Of a stretch of DNA of 64,000 nucleotides, positions 33,235 to 45,442 are shown piece after piece. The notes under the pieces were generated by a model. That model had not been told where the DNA came from, made no database searches, and was given only the letters and a program-made list of their open reading frames with translations. The stretch's first letter is position 1. Every line of letters begins with the position of its first letter. The DNA is taken from the NCBI GenBank assembly GCA_043228905.1, contig JBHGNT010000068.1:62001-126000 (forward strand). The letters run 5' to 3'. The translations under genes and the position numbers were made by a program. Source of the DNA: Azolla caroliniana (Eukaryota > Polypodiophyta).

Positions 33235-34124
33235 CCAATTGCTGATTTGCATTGGGATCCGTCTAATTATGGTTGGAAGCTGTCCAGATCAGACACTTTG
33301 CAAACGAAGGTCCTCCCATTCTTCACATATTATGTGGCGTTTGGAAGGAATTTTCTTTTGAATCGGTACCTGTGGGGAAAAAATATTGGGAGGAAGGTAA
33401 TGTGTCATCCTCGCATATGTTGAAGTTTTGGAAACAATTTTGGTCACTTAAGTGTATGAATAAGGTATTACAGTTTTGATGGTTCATGATTCATTATGCC
33501 TTGCTAGTAGAAGGTTTATTGAGGAGAACAATGCCTGATAGATCATGTGTTATGTGCGGGTTTGCAGTTGAGACATTGCATCATGTTTTTTGGGAATGTG
33601 TTGCGGCCAAAAGTTTTTGGTTTCGAATTCTTAGGTTATTAGGTCATAAGTATAGGTCAACCATTTTCACGTGGGGTGCAGTATTTTGGGGAACGTTGGA
33701 TCAACAAAAGGCTTTTTATCAATATCATAATTCTTCATTGACTTTACAGGTAAAAAGTTTTCAGGTGTACTCTATTTCAACCTCCGTACCAGGAATCAAG
33801 TTCTTCTCACGGTGTTATGTTTGGCAGATTGTTTCCTCTTTGGCTCGATGGGTTTTGTGGAAAGCGAGATGTTCCAAACTATACAACGATGAACAAATTC
33901 ATGTTGTGGATCAGGTTAAGACCTTTTGGGAATTAGTGATACATACAGTAAAAGGTGAGTATGATAGTTATAAGGGTTATGTAAATAAAGCTAACCGGAA
34001 AAGAAGAAGAATTCATAGAGTTTGGGCAGCTATTCCTATTTTGTTGGATGCAGGTGATAATGTTAAGTGGAATTACGTTCCACCTCGTTGGTTGTTTCCG
34101 CCACCAACACCGTTCTTAGTGTAG
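33235..34124 (+). pseudogene. LINE-B1 ORF2 C-terminal remnant with zf-RVT domain
   Basis: The longest open piece is 33486-34124 (212 residues). It contains CVMCGFAVETLHHVFWECVAAKSFW, the Cys/His pattern of the zf-RVT domain found after the RT in plant LINEs, and ends VKWNYVPPRWLFPPPTPFLV. Upstream, 33240-33380 reads LHWDPSNYGWKLSRSDTL in another frame, so frameshifts are present. The RT itself is absent. Confidence 0.85.
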
Positions 34125-34199
34125 ACAACATGGAATTTGGTGAAAATGGCGATAGGGTTGCTATGGAATTATTTTGAAGCAGATTTAGTTATTGTAACT

Positions 34200-35265
34200 T
34201 TTAGAACGATGAATGAAGACGGGGACAGAGGCAAATACAAATTTTCATGATGGTTTGAGGAGTGTGTATATACAGGAAAGTAGTGAAAATGGAGAGGACT
34301 TTGATGGAAAATGGCGAGATGCTTTGATGTGGAAGTTTTTTTGAAGTAGACTTATTTATTTTCAGTTTTTAGAATGATGAGTGAAGATGGTGGCGGAGGC
34401 AGAAGCAAGGTTTCATGAGGGTTTGAGGAGAGTGGATTCATTCTGGTTTTCTTTTTGTAGGTACAGAACTCGAGCGATGAATTGCAAGATGGTTGTAGTG
34501 GAAAATGAAGTTGATTTATTTTGAAAGGATGAGTGAAGATGGTGACGGAGGCGGAAGCAAGGTTTCATGAGGGTTTGAGGAGAGTGGATTCATTCTGGTT
34601 TTTGTAGGTACAGGACTCGGGCGATGAATGGCAAGATGGTTGTAGTGGAAAATGAAGCTGATTTAATTTTGGAAGGATGAGTAAAGATGGTGGTGGAGAT
34701 AGAAGCAAGGTTTCATGAAGGTTTTAGGAGAGTGGATTCATTTTGGTTTTTGTAGGTATGGGACTCGAGTGATGAATGGTAAGAGGATCTTGATGCAAAA
34801 TGGAGAGATAGTTGATGTGGAAGTTTTTGAAGCAGTCTTATTTACTTTCAGTTTTCAGAATGATGAGTGAAGATGGTGGCGGAGGTAGAAGCAAGGTTTT
34901 ATGAGGGTGAGGAGAGTGGATTAATTATGTTTTCTGTATGTACAGGAAATTGTTGAAAATAGAGAGATACAAGACTCGGGCAATGACTGGCAAGATGGAT
35001 GTTGTGGAAAAGGAAGCTGATTTATTTTTGAAAGGATGAGTGAGGATGTTGTCGAGGGTTGAAGCAAATGTCATGAGTGGATGAGGACAACTAATTTTTT
35101 CTTTGTTGTCTATAAAGGAATTCCATGGAAAATGAAGAGATGGCTAATGTGGAAATATTTTGAAGCACATTTATTTGTTTTTAGTTTGTACAACGATGAG
35201 CGAAGATGGTGGCGGAGGCAGAAGCAAATTTGCATGAGGGTCTGAGGAGATTGGATTGAGTAGAG
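34200..35265 (+). repeat. Minisatellite of about seven units of 150-185 bp in the LINE-B1 3' tail
   Basis: The motif GATGAGTGAAGATGGTGGCGGAGG and variants recurs at about 34208, 34376, 34528, 34676, 34862, 35035 and 35195. It is usually followed by AAGCAAGGTTTCATGAGGGT and GGAGAGTGGATTCATT. Confidence 0.85.
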
Positions 35266-35635
35266 AACCAATATTTTCATATGGTAGGTTCATCTGGATC
35301 ATTTGGATATGATGAACTCTTACATGTAGTAGCGATCAAGGAACCATTGTGAAAGAAGATATATCACTACATGTTGAATACGATGGAATTGATGTTAGGG
35401 GCTTTGGCATGGCATCAACATTACTTGGTGATATGGACGCTGGTAGGGCAACAATATTACTTAGGGAGAAGTTCACCGATATTATCTTGTATCTTGCCTT
35501 TATCTTTATCTAGAAAGATTGGCTGCACAATATTCATTGTAATGTTGGATTATCTTGTATCTTGCCTTTGGCTACTTTAATCTTAATACGAATGGAGGAT
35601 AATTTTTATGGAAAAAAATTCTATGTAAGCTAGTA

Positions 35636-36407
35636 TCCTAATATGGGAATCTGTTTGAAAATCAAAAGAATAGTCTTTGGAGAAGATAGGCAAAGATAAT
35701 TTAGAGAGCGATGAAAAACAACACAAAATTAATTGATTGGATATAAATTTGAAGTCAAGAGTTTTTTGCAACTTGGGAAGTAGTGAGAAAAGGCAAGTCT
35801 TCTGAACATAATACACTTGCCATAAAGTGGTCTAAGTGGGCTTAGTCGATTATCAAGTATGATTAGATTGTTATGATACAAGACGTGCAATATAGATACA
35901 TGGTATGCATTAATAGACATATTCTCAATACAAGGTTTCTCATGTACTACAACACCTTCATTCAATAGTGCATTTTCAAATTGAATTCTTTTGGTTGATA
36001 TTTTGGGAATTTTAAAGTATAGTTGACTATAATGCTTGGGTTTCACATTAGCAAGAAACGTTTAGTTCTAGCAACAAAACACCTTTGTATGATGGGTAAT
36101 TTTATTAAATAATTGAGAGTAAATTGCAATATTTAGGTTATGTTGGATGCAATTAGTATAATGGTTCCATCTACAAACACGTGATTCAAGCATCGACACT
36201 AATTTATTTTGCTAATTGTTTCACTATCTAATCGGTTAGGATACATGACTCTCTCTTTTTGTAAATGTATGTTTGTCATTAAAACAATATGATAATACAA
36301 CCCTCGTTATCACCATTACTTAATTAGTAGCGATATGGCAAGGTAAACCGTCTCAAGTGTTGTAATACTAGATGACATAACTCTACCTCATATGGGGCAA
36401 TTAGGTT
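35636..36407. other. Intergenic AT-rich DNA between LINE-B1 and the hAT relic
   Basis: No gene recognised. A tRNA-like fragment may exist near 36141-36250 (TAGTATAATGGTTCC and CGGTTAGGATACATGACTCTC), but no cloverleaf can be closed, so no tRNA is called. Confidence 0.4.
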
Positions 36408-37661
36408 AGTATGCCTAGTGTTGCCTTTTGACGGCCAACATTGCATGTCATGAGACCGGTATTCCAATATTTTTGCCCGTCAAATGATGGTTTGTCGAAA
36501 AAATTGCCCTTCAAAAAGTAAATACATTGAATATTCGTATTAAACAATATATTATACCCTTCTATCCTTTGCATCTTTCCTATTTTCATATACACAATCC
36601 CATTCTATTTCTTCAATGTGTGGCCCATTCAATGAGAATCACATTAAATCATCTAAATGTTCTATATTCAATCGGTTTCTTTTCATCTCTTTGATGAGAT
36701 TTTGCTTAGAGAACCCTCTCTCATACAAAACCGTGGTAGATGGAATAACCAAAGTAGTGTGCCATAATTTCATCAAATGAGGGAAACTATCTTGTCAATC
36801 CTTCATTTTGCAAAACATACGCCAAGCTTCATGCATAGTATAGCCTTCACAATTTAAAGTAAAGTGTCAACAAACCTATAGAGTTCCATTTCACAAGCCT
36901 TTGCATCATGTAAAAATTGAAGACATGCATTGACATCAATGATAAATGAGGGAAACTATCTTGTCAATCCTTCATTTTGCAAAACATACGCCAAGCTTCA
37001 TGCATAGTATAGCCTTCACAATTTAAAGTAAAGTGTCAACAAACCTATAGAGTTCCATTTCACAAGCCTTTGCATCATGTAAAAATTGAAGACATGCATT
37101 GACATCAATGATAAATTATAACTTGTGTGTGAGACTTGCAAAGTTATGGATGTATTCCATCAATGATCAATTATAACTTGTGAGTGAGAGAGAGGATGAG
37201 AAAGAAAGAAAGAACAAAGTACAACTTGATCAATGCAAAGAGCTTGAGAAAGAATTATAACTTGATCAAAGCAAGGGAGAGAGTGAGAGAGAAATAAAAA
37301 AAGAAGTAGAAACAAATGGAGAGAGAGAGAGAAAGAAACAAACAAAAGAGAGGAATGGGCTCAAAATAGGAGAAACCCTAAGTTTATTTTCCTTCTCTTT
37401 TATCATATCACATAACATATGTTTTACACATTTACTTTCCTTAAATAAAACTATATGCTATGGCCTATGAATTGTAATTTGTAACTACTAATACATGTAC
37501 TATTGTTTTGGCCTTAGCAAAATTTAAACCTTCATTTTTACGTTTTTATAAAATATATGCCCGTCAAGATTGACGGTTTCATTTTCAAATTAACCTTCAT
37601 ATACGGTTAAATTTGCCAAAAACGATCAAAACAACCGTCAAAAGGCAACACTAAGTATGCC
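36408..37661 (-). mobile_element. hAT-family DNA transposon relic
   Basis: The 19-bp terminal inverted repeats are exact: TAGTGTTGCCTTTTGACGG at 36416-36434 and its complement at 37635-37653. They are flanked by the 8-bp duplication AGTATGCC at 36408-36415 and 37654-37661. A TIR of TAGTGTTGCC type with an 8-bp duplication is the signature of hAT. On the minus strand, about 36780 down to 36600 reads as the C-terminal dimerisation region (TTVLYERGFSKQNLIKEM, NRLNIEHLDDLM), interrupted elsewhere by stops. At 1,238 bp it cannot be autonomous. Confidence 0.9.
36775..37112. repeat. 169-bp tandem duplication inside the hAT relic
   Basis: The block starting AATGAGGGAAACTATCTTGT and ending GACATCAATGATAA occurs twice with a 169-bp period (36781 and 36950). 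The copies look essentially identical, so the duplication is recent relative to decay of the element. Confidence 0.9.
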
Positions 37662-38444
37662 CAAGATGCTTGTTGAATTTGCTATTGTTTTCCATTACTA
37701 CTTGTCCAATTCAGTTTCCGTTGCATAACTTGATACTTTGAGCTCATGCAATGGTAGATGATTTGTTCACGTTCCTAGAAGATGAAACAGATAACATAAC
37801 TAAAGCCATTGAGGTGTTGCATTTGCATTGGTGTCAAGGTTGCACATGTAAGTTCGTTAGGGTTACACCATAGGAAATTTTGTTGATCTTGGATGACATG
37901 GCCAAATACTTGAAAAAGGTAATGTTTGTTGTCAATGTAAGCTACCCCATTGATGGTTTGTCTCAGCTTGTGAAATTTAGACTTGGATATTGGTACACAC
38001 ACTCCTAGATAAAAATAAGCGTTGAAAGTATTTCGTATTCCTATTTGCTACTCGATTCATAGTGGTAAAAGTAATAATGATTCCCATGATTTCTTTTTAG
38101 TAGGAATTACTACCTAATAAATCACTTCATTGATTTGCTCCTCCAGTAAAGAAAATGGTATGGAATAAATAAAGTGCAATGACTAACCTAAATAACTTGG
38201 GTTTCATGGAATCATATATGCAACCCAAAGAATTTTACAAATAGCAACCCTATTGAATATGGAAGAGCATACGGTTGCTTGAAGATCCTATTAAAAGTAT
38301 GTATTAGGAACTCAATCTTGGGTGAGCAAAAAATGTTCTCTTGTGACAAAAATATTGGTACTTACCAATGTAAAACAAGGATTAAAGCATCTAGTGTCAT
38401 GTTGTCAAAAGTGTTCGGTTATTTAAATGTTCAAAATTGATTAT
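37662..38444. other. Intergenic AT-rich DNA
   Basis: No gene or repeat recognised. Confidence 0.4.
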
Positions 38445-38638
38445 GGTTTAATATTAGTGCTTTAGTAGCAAAGAAGTTTGAAATTGGTGAAGCAACAATC
38501 TCCAAAATGCTAAGTGTACAATATTAAGTCTCTAGGACAAAGGTTTAATATTAGTGCTTTAGTAGCAAAGAAGTTTGAAATTGGTGAAGCAACAATCTCC
38601 AAAATGCTAAGTGTACAATATTAAGTCTCTAGGACAAA
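38445..38638. repeat. 97-bp perfect tandem duplication
   Basis: Unit 1 is 38445-38541 and unit 2 is 38542-38638, both starting GGTTTAATATTAGTGCTTTA and ending CTCTAGGACAAA. They are identical by eye. Confidence 0.9.
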
Positions 38639-40460
38639 GGTACTAGCATTCTCATGGCTTTTGCATTGGAATGTAAAAGAAAATTTCAAGTATGGATTTA
38701 ATTGTTTTGTGAACTTGGCTTGGTAACTATCCAAATTGTGATTTTAGTGCATATAATCATCTAATGGCATTCTAAATTGTTTGAACCAAGTCCATATTTC
38801 TCCCAGATATGATCATTATTTTCTATGCCTATTATTGTGGCACATGGTTTGAAGTTGGTAGCAGATGAGTCCTAACAAGAGTAATTAAATAGCCAAAAAT
38901 CGATATTTGTGGTGCATAATATTGATTTTTATTGTAAGTTGATTCACGTTGTTGGTGTTAGGTTGGTGGTGAAGGTATTATTTACATGGACCATTACCTG
39001 GTTAGCGGTGGGTGGTTGCCTTTGGTAATGCCTTTAATATGCTAACACATTTTCAATAATTTTGTCCCTTTTCAATGGGTTTTTGTTTAGGGTACAAAAG
39101 GTTGTTTGTTTGATGGTTATCATCGAGCATCACAAGAAGTGCATAGGCTAAAATAAAATTAGATTCGGTTGTTCTCACATCTGAGCTCTGCGGGCACTTT
39201 ATCCTTAGAAGGGGTTCCCCTACATCAATTAGTCTTGCAACACCTGGAGGATTTTACCTCGCCATGTTTTCCTCACTATCACGAGGACAATAAGGTTATT
39301 TTAATTGTCACTATGCTTTAATTAATATATGTCCTCCTTTTTATGAAAATCAAAATTGAGAGAATCATTACAAAGTGAAATAGGTTTACATAATCCAAGC
39401 AATGATATATTGCTTCCTTATGACATGCATATAACTTAACAAATAGGAGACAGAACCGTACACATTTTAGCAATTTTAAGAGAGACACTTAGACTAAGAA
39501 ATCGCTCCTACATGTTGATTGGATGAGCTTCATTTTCTATTTAAAGTAAAATGTCCCGAGAGAGTCCAACTTTCACCGAATGTATACAATCTCGTTTATT
39601 CACGAAGTCATATCATTGCGTTTTCTCCATGTGGTCCATCTTATGGAGTTGTTCTCCCATTGCCTTCTTCGACAATGTTGGTAATGATTTGAAGTTGTGC
39701 CATTGTTACTCTACTTGGGCATATAGATGCTTTTTACAATCTTCCTATAGAGAGCATTTAGGTATAACATGTAAGAAGACGCACATCACAAGTTATTGGG
39801 GAACAATGTTTTTTGCTAGCGCTTTCATCGAATTGAGTTCCTAGGTGAGAGGAACCCAATTGCCCTCCTTCTCTCATGTGCCGGGGCACGACACCTCAAG
39901 GGCCATTAAAGGGTAAGCTCCATTGCAAAAGTGAGCGAAAAAGAAAACACTTAATGAAAAGAGGAAAAGATATCTCTTGATAATATTCCAAAAGCAAAAG
40001 TTGGAAATGACCGGTCCAATGGGCCCAGTCATGTGCTAGTGTCATGTTTTAGTTAGTTATGCACAAAGGGGCACAGGTCAATCAACTAATTGTAAAATGA
40101 AGGATGCATAATAAGTCAAGCGGATCAAATTGCAATAATGTAGTATTCAATATATATATGCGCACATGATTTAGGATTGACCAATCCTTTCCTATGGTTC
40201 ACTAGCAAGCCTTATTAACTAATCGAGGAATGAATAATGCAAATGCAAGTTAGTTAGTATGGTGGTAGTGGTGGTTGTCGTTGTTGGGTGGGACGAGACC
40301 ATCAAGCATATAATCGTGTTTCCATGCAATGCGCCTTTTCCAAAATTATAGCGAAGCGGAATATACGCTCTTTCTGGTCCATTCATTGGTAACAACAACA
40401 ATGACGACCACAAGAGACGTGCGAGCAACCCGCTATCCCCCCCACAAGTCTCACTTAGCA
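38639..40460. other. Intergenic DNA upstream of the expansin
   Basis: No recognised gene. The plus-strand ORF at 39551-39844 (97 residues) has no motif I recognise and is treated as chance. Confidence 0.45.
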
Positions 40461-40617
40461 CATACATACATACATGCTATAATACATACTATACATACAT
40501 CAGATATACATGCATACTATACATAGATGCATGCATACATGCATACTATACATACATACATACATACATGCATACACACATACATGCATGCATACTATAC
40601 ATACATACATACATAGT
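40461..40617. repeat. (CATA)n-rich microsatellite
   Basis: Interrupted CATACATA/CATGCATA repeats over about 150 bp, about 460 bp upstream of the expansin start. A shorter (CATA)n(TA)n tract is at 40948-40992. Confidence 0.9.
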
Positions 40618-41076
40618 TTTATAATGAGGCCGAATGAATAACTTTATTTGGCTGGTGTCCTAGTCCTACATTTGTAACAGGGGATTGGAGCCCACCATGA
40701 TGGATAGATAGATTGATAATGATAGACTGATGAGAGAAAGAGAGGGAAAGAAGGGCCGCTCATCATGGCGTTAATGCCGTTAATTGAAGAGACTTAGAAT
40801 AATTGAAGAAAAGGACGGTGAGGACGACCCTTACCTCTCATGGGCTGCTGTGTGTCTGTCTGTACTTACTCTCCCTCATGGCCTTCATGATAGCAACGGC
40901 TGCAACTAGCAGGGACATTCATCCACCATATCTATAATATGTAATTACATACATACATACATACATATATATATATATATGTATGTACATACACACACAA
41001 GACAGACATTAAGAGGTTGCAACCACCGTGACCGCAAATACATACATACATACAAGCCTAATTTGAATTAAATACA

Positions 41077-42030
41077 ATGGCGGCAACACGTCCCCAAACA
41101 GCGCATCCCATGGTCTATAGTACCACCATTTCCGTGGCCGTGGCCTTGGCGTTGGTTGTGGTGTCCATATTTAGCTGTCCTGGCACTGATGCCGCCGGCG
41201 TGGGCGCTTGGGAGCAGGCACATGCGACCTTTTACGGCGGCTCCGATGCATCCGGAACAATGGGTACGTACTTGAATTTGCATGTTAAAACACAATAAAT
41301 ATATATTAGGTTTACACATCATCATCTGAATCAGAATCAGAATCATCGTGACCATGAGCCGCAATGCGCTTGATTGATTTGTGTGTACGTACATGTTACA
41401 GCCGGGGCTTGCGGCTATGGCGACTTGTACAGCCAGGGGTACGGCACCAACACGGCGGCGCTGAGCACGGCGCTCTTCAATGGGGGTGCCATCTGCGGTG
41501 CATGCTTCGAGATGCAATGCGTGGACGACCCGCAGTGGTGCGTGGCCGGGCAGCCATCCGTCATCATCACCGCCACCAACTTCTGCCCGCCCAACTACGC
41601 TCTGGCCAGCGACAACGGCGGGTGGTGCAACCCGCCGCGGCCGCATTTCGACATGGCGCAGCCGGCGTTCCTGCAGATCGCGGTGTACAGCGGCGGGATC
41701 GTGCCTGTTCGCTACCGCCGCGTGCCGTGCCAGAAGAAAGGCGGCGTCCGCTTCACCGTCAATGGGAACCCCAACTTCAACCTCGTGCTCTTCACCAATG
41801 TGGGCGGCAGCGGCGATGTGGTGGCGGCGGAGATGAAGGGCAGCCGATCCGGCTGGATCGCCATGGCACGCAATTGGGGCCAGAACTGGGAGTGCGGCGC
41901 CGTGCTCACAGGGCAGGCGCTCTCCTTCCGTCTCACCACGGGCGACGGCAGCGTGCTCACGTGTATAGACGTCTCCGATGCGAATTGGAGCTTCGGCCAA
42001 ACCTTCGAGGCCCTAGAGCAATTCGGATGA
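41077..42030 (+). CDS. Alpha-expansin
   Basis: Two exons, 41077-41263 and 41402-42030 (GT/AG, phase 1 intron inside the [12 protein letters not shown] segment), encode 271 residues. A hydrophobic N-terminal signal peptide ([19 protein letters not shown]) directs secretion to the cell wall, where expansins loosen wall polymers non-enzymatically in growth. Domain 1 shows [27 protein letters not shown], the Cys series of the family-45-like fold, the alpha-type insertion [10 protein letters not shown] and the HFD motif. Domain 2 carries [14 protein letters not shown] and WSFGQTFE with the conserved aromatics. Length and motifs are typical and no defects are seen. The coding exons are strongly GC-rich against AT-rich flanks. 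Confidence 0.95.
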
Positions 42031-42444
42031 TTGGGAGCTACTTACTTACTGCTCACCACCACCACCTGGTACCACTATACTATCCCATCCATCCATCGGA
42101 CATCCCTTCCCATCCCATCCCATCCCATCAATCAATCAATCATCGTTTCTGTATACCATCAAAAAAAATAAAAAATAAGAATTGGCCGCACATTGCGGTT
42201 AATTTGGCTTCTTTCTTCCCCTCTCTCCAAACCTTAGAGAGGAGGGGTGCAGGGTGTATGTATGTACCGTACCCTATCTACACCACAGAAAACAGAACCC
42301 TCAACAAAAACAAGAATGCCCCCATATTTTTCCTATACCATCAATTCATAATGCACATACACACACATAGTACATACATACGTGTACACCACCATATACA
42401 TACATATCTCTTACAATCAATGGAGTCACGGTTTATTACTCCAT

Positions 42445-42484
<40 letters not shown>

Positions 42485-43889
42485 TCTCTCTCTCTCTCTG
42501 TGTTTGTTTTTTCTTGTCAATTTTCCCTTCCTTTCAATCTCTCTCATCTCTCCTTCCTTCCCTTCCAATTGTCTAATGTCACGTCTTCTACACCCCAACC
42601 AACGTGTGTCTCGATTACAACGGCGCTACGCATATCTCAAACATGCCATCTACCCTTACTGCCCCCAAGAACTCTGAAAACTATTCGAAAGTGTGCCGAA
42701 GAGAAATCCCATAGCTAACCTACAAGAAGATTCATTAGAATATGGGGGTTTTGAAACCTTAGGGTATCTGATACGATTCCATGCCACATATGGCAGCATA
42801 TGTCATTGTGCAGGCGAAGGGCAACGATATATTTTACGCAACTATAAAATTCGGACCATATTCTTGATGATAACTAATATCACATTTTGCAAACGATGGA
42901 AGTCATGTGATATCGGGGTGAGCGAATGTGTTGAGCAGGGAGATTCGATAGAATTTTCACTACCATCAAGAAATCCTTGCATTGCATGGGCATTAATAGG
43001 TGATGTTCAAAAAAGAATTTGTGACATCCACAATCTTTGGTACCTGGAACTCATTACTCATTACTATCACAGTGTAGATTCGATTTAGTCTACTCCATGT
43101 CGACCTATACTCATGGTGCAGTGTGGAAAAAGCTCATGTTTATTATATAATTTTGTGTTATTAATCATATTGGAATCTAAGTGTTGCATGCTTATCATTC
43201 TGACTTTGATAAGTGAGGATACTATGAAAATTGGCTGAAATTTGAGACCAATACTAGTTCCAATGGCTTCCTTCCTCGCCAAGGTTTATGGAATTATGGA
43301 ATGAAAAGTCCCACATGGGGATATTCAAACCATCAAATGCTCATATTCTAATATAAGTGGTTCATTATTCATAAGAGGGAAGGGGTGGCTTCGGTTTATG
43401 TAGGATATGAAACTAGTCAATAAGGTGACTGTTAGGTGGAATGCACATGTTGGCCAGTCATCAATGAATATATTGAAGGATAAATTAGTGGAAGAGTTAT
43501 TTACTCCATGGAAAATTTTGCATTTAAGGTATCACGATCCATTCCAACTTGCTATGGAAAGCAAGGATATTACAACCATGTAGAAACTGATTGGATTTCT
43601 GTGGATGGTGTACCTTTCTACAAGGTGCACCAATTCAGTTAGCCATGTGTTGGTATACCAGCTTGGATGAGATTCTCATAAACTGATAAAGATAGGAACG
43701 GGGATTTGAGGGGGTGTTGAAAGTTTGTACTATAGTAGATCACTTCAATTACCTAAAAAACAAGTCTCATCAATTACCTTCAAAAAGTCTTATAGATGTT
43801 GGCAAAGGTCAACCTCATTGCATCTAAATAGACATCAATATTTGGATGTAAAGAAATATTGATAATTAAAACTTAAACCATGTTAGTAT
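42031..43889. other. Expansin 3' flank and intergenic DNA
   Basis: CATCC repeats at 42088-42128, (TA)n at 42450-42481 and (CT)n at 42485-42499. The plus-strand ORF at 42693-43088 (131 residues) has no recognised motif and may be a relic. The words AAAAGTCCCACATGGGG near 43302 resemble LTR ends of plant Copia elements, but no partner LTR was found. Confidence 0.45.
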
Positions 43890-45307
43890 TTTTTTTTTTC
43901 CTTGAAAGATTTTCTTTAATATAAGTAAAAGTTATCTGCCCCTAGGCTTACAACATAGAATAAAAGACAATATAAAAACAACTTATACAAGGATGTTGAA
44001 CCTTAATACAGTACATTAACATCTTGTTTTTTATCAAGATGGAAGTTCATAGTTCCATTGAGGTCTTTGATTTGTCACTACAAAGAGAGGCACCTTCCTC
44101 CATAAGTGAAGAAGCTTCATCCTTCTTTTATGAATATTTTCTGGAGAACCATACATGTTATCATATTGCCCACGAACTATTGTGAACAATGTTTCCCATA
44201 TCTCAAGCAATACCTTTGAAAGACCAAGCTTTGTTGCATCGTAAAGTTGACTTGACTGCATCTACATTTCCATAATACCCATAATGTTATCGTCGTCACA
44301 GTTATCCAAACCTGGACAAATTGCACCTGCTTTCGAGGTTGTTGAAACGAACTAAGCAATATCAATCTTCTGTTATGTATCTTCATGGCTTCTTGTATAT
44401 CGTCTGCCTCATACAACATCAAGCTAGAGTGCAAAATTCCCCACACTGTTGCTGCCCATGAGAACAAGCAACCAACATTGATCGTTAGGAATAACGAAAA
44501 AACTTTATTCCATACTTGTTGAGCCAGGGAACAAGACCAGAGGGCATGCTTAGTAGTCTCTGGCGTTGCATAGCAAAATCCACCTTGACTGAGATTATGT
44601 GCTACATTCCCTTTTAACGTCTGGCCAACTAGTAATGTTGCATGCACTAATAGCCATCTAAAAAGAATATGTCCAGAACCAACCCCCTGGATCCCATAGT
44701 AGTCTTGCAATAGGTTCTTTTGCATACAACCACATCATATCACACATATGAGCGATAGAAGGATAAGGATCAAGCAACCACTTCTTTCGCATTTTTGCAA
44801 GCACTCTAACTGGTGCATTCCACGCATGCTGAAAATAGTTGCAGTCACATGCATGATGCTGCATTCTATTGTTATCAAGAACCTCAAAATAAGAAATGCA
44901 CCCATTAGGTGAGATACCCTTGAGAGCCAACAATATATCATTTATGAAGCATCCAAACAAAAAATGCTCGTGTATGGGTTTGAAGGTCATCGTTAATGAA
45001 GAATATGACGCTGAAATAGCAATTGTCATTACCTTGGCTCCATGAAGAGTTTGTAAATGCGCAAGCCAATCTGCTTGTGACATCTGTTGGAATTGAATAC
45101 AAGTGCTTACAGATGCAGTTGGCCCATTATCCAGTTTACCCTAGGCAAGGTGAGTTCTAGGACCCACCACTTTTTCCTATATTATCCCGAAATAGAGAAT
45201 TTCCAAGGAGAGGCTGATTAAGCAATGCATCCCAAGTAGAAGACTTCTCCTTAATTAGATGGCTTGATCCCATCCTACGCCCTTATTATTCCTAACCATG
45301 ATAGTAT
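43876..45307 (-). mobile_element. LINE-B copy 2: 5'-truncated LINE
   Basis: A minus-strand element with its 3' poly(A) (plus-strand T run 43889-43899) on the left. Flanks AACCATGTTAGTAT (43876-43889) and AACCATGATAGTAT (45294-45307) form a 14-bp duplication with one mismatch. Inside are broken frames with LINE ORF2 C-terminal features: SWDALLNQPLLGNSLF-like words near 45200, RWLLVHATLLVGQTL and KHALWSCSLAQQVWNKVF (44177-44725), and the family-specific RPQWNYELPS end at about 44040. Confidence 0.82.
44034..45083 (-). pseudogene. LINE-B2 ORF2 C-terminal remnant
   Basis: Three overlapping minus-strand pieces (44658-45083, 44177-44725, 44034-44261) in different frames cover the post-RT region and a degenerate zf-RVT domain. 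The RGQYDNMYGSPENIHKRRMK segment matches KGEYDSYKGYVNKANRKRRR of LINE-B1 and RGRYDSIKGESDAAERSRSK of LINE-B3. Confidence 0.8.
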
Positions 45308-45324
45308 ATATTGTGGTGTGTGTG

Positions 45325-45378
45325 TGTAAAGAATCGGGTATGATTCTTGTGTAGCGGAATAGGTGTGAACTGTGTGTG

Positions 45379-45442
<64 letters not shown>

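Larger units (their letters stand above)
33201..35635 (+). mobile_element. LINE-B copy 1: 5'-truncated LINE with 19-bp target-site duplication
   Basis: The perfect direct repeat AATTCTATGTAAGCTAGTA occurs at 33201-33219 and 35617-35635 and brackets the element (33220-35616). The inside is the C-terminal part of an L1-type ORF2 followed by a long 3' tail with a minisatellite and a short A run at the 3' end (35612-35618). The 5' truncation, long duplication and terminal A run are hallmarks of target-primed reverse transcription. The coding part is broken by stops. Confidence 0.9.

Noticed and set aside
36140-36260. tRNA-like words (TAGTATAATGGTTCC, CGGTTAGGATACATGACTCTC)
   Set aside because: No acceptor stem or T-arm with proper spacing could be formed.
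39551-39844. 97-residue ORF
   Set aside because: No motif and no splice or promoter context; a chance frame is likely.
40461-40617. Regularly spaced repeats that might suggest an array
   Set aside because: Simple CATA microsatellite with no spacer structure.
41364-42677. 437-residue plus-strand ORF and 310-residue minus-strand ORF (41068-42000) over the expansin
   Set aside because: Both are alternative frames of the GC-rich expansin exons; the alpha-expansin frame has all family motifs and proper splice sites.
42693-43088. 131-residue ORF downstream of the expansin
   Set aside because: No recognised domain, AT-rich, starts within presumed expansin 3' flank; not supported as a gene.
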